The notes under the pieces were generated by a model. The model was not told the DNA's origin, searched no databases, and saw only the letters and a program-made list of their open reading frames with translations. This document shows positions 35,797 through 36,102 of a DNA stretch of 36,102 bases, piece after piece; the stretch's first letter is position 1; each line of letters opens with the position of its first letter. The DNA lies in NCBI GenBank assembly GCA_013361935.1, contig JABFXC010000081.1, positions 1 to 36,102 on the forward strand. Direction: 5' to 3'. The translations under genes and the position numbers were made by a program. Source of the DNA: Gemmatimonadaceae bacterium (GTDB lineage: Bacteria; Gemmatimonadota; Gemmatimonadetes; Gemmatimonadales; Gemmatimonadaceae).

Positions 35797-36102
35797 ATGA
35801 CTGGCTCGAAGAGACTGGTGGTGGTCGCCGCGACGTTCGCGATCTCGGCGCTGTTCGCCTGCGAGCGCGCGGGTCGCGCGAGCGAAGCGAAGACGGCGAA
35901 GACCTCGAACGCGTCGAACACCGATACCGTGCCCCCGCGGCCGCCGATCGTCCCCGAGCGCTGCGCGACGATGCCGGCCTCATGGACCGACGCCGTGACC
36001 CCGGCGCGGCTGAAGCCGCGGCCGGACACGGCGCGCGCGGCGGCAGCCGCCGACTCCAGCGCGGCCCGCGACACCGGCACCGCCGCGGCGGGCGACAGCT
36101 CC
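35797..36102 (+). CDS. Predicted lipoprotein of unknown function, 3' end cut by window
   Basis: At least 102 residues, open to the end of the window. The N-terminus MTGSKRLVVVAATFAISALFAC is a signal peptide with lipobox (Cys22). The mature part is Ala/Thr/Pro-rich with NTDTVPPRPP and a tail rich in AAAADSSAARD, like a flexible linker before an unseen domain. GAGAGG lies about 8 bases before the ATG. I do not recognise the family; only export to the envelope can be supported. Confidence 0.7.
   Translation, partial: MTGSKRLVVVAATFAISALFACERAGRASEAKTAKTSNASNTDTVPPRPPIVPERCATMPASWTDAVTPARLKPRPDTARAAAAADSSAARDTGTAAAGDSS

Overview
The window is about 36 kb of very GC-rich bacterial chromosome. 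The gene content points to a Gram-negative environmental bacterium: SusC/SusD-type outer-membrane receptor pairs, many predicted lipoproteins, Lon, a prepilin peptidase, and a membrane PAS-GAF histidine kinase. The style (SusC/RagA receptors in a high-GC, non-Bacteroidetes background, heavy use of S8 and M48 proteases) makes me favour Gemmatimonadota. This is an inference from recall, not a database match.

Layout. 1-9.7 kb: 3' part of argH; a strong palindrome plus an 8-bp tandem repeat; an M48 lipoprotein protease (-); a divergent SpoU-type RNA methyltransferase, prepilin peptidase and HExxH lipoprotein (+); lon (-); ffh (+). 9.4-10.9 kb: rpsP-rimM-trmD. 10.9-24.9 kb: an accessory block with two tandem S8 serine proteases, two SusC-SusD operons, and two small lipoproteins that look like free-standing TonB-receptor plug domains. 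24.9-26.9 kb: rplS-rnhB-SDR operon (-). 27.2-30.9 kb: a TPR-trypsin protease (+) facing a PAS-GAF histidine kinase (-). 31-33 kb: cold-shock protein, rpsU, then an RNB-domain ribonuclease (+). 33.1-35.6 kb: gnd-zwf operon of the oxidative pentose phosphate pathway (-). The window ends inside another lipoprotein gene (+).

How the genes may work together. The accessory block reads like a nutrient-acquisition locus: exported proteases could produce peptides, and RagA/RagB-like (SusC/SusD) pairs could import them. The substrate is a guess. The block lies between trmD and rplS-rnhB, genes that in many bacteria are contiguous (rpsP-rimM-trmD-rplS, often then rnhB); here rplS-rnhB is 15 kb away and inverted.

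The most interesting signals are: the stand-alone plug-like lipoproteins that follow the SusCD operons; a dispersed 37-bp palindrome found twice, each copy next to a short tandem repeat; a strongly over-represented octamer CGTTAGGC (nine copies); and predicted lipoprotein S8 proteases whose propeptide lies between the lipid anchor and the catalytic domain. No tRNA, rRNA, CRISPR array, transposase or integrase was seen.
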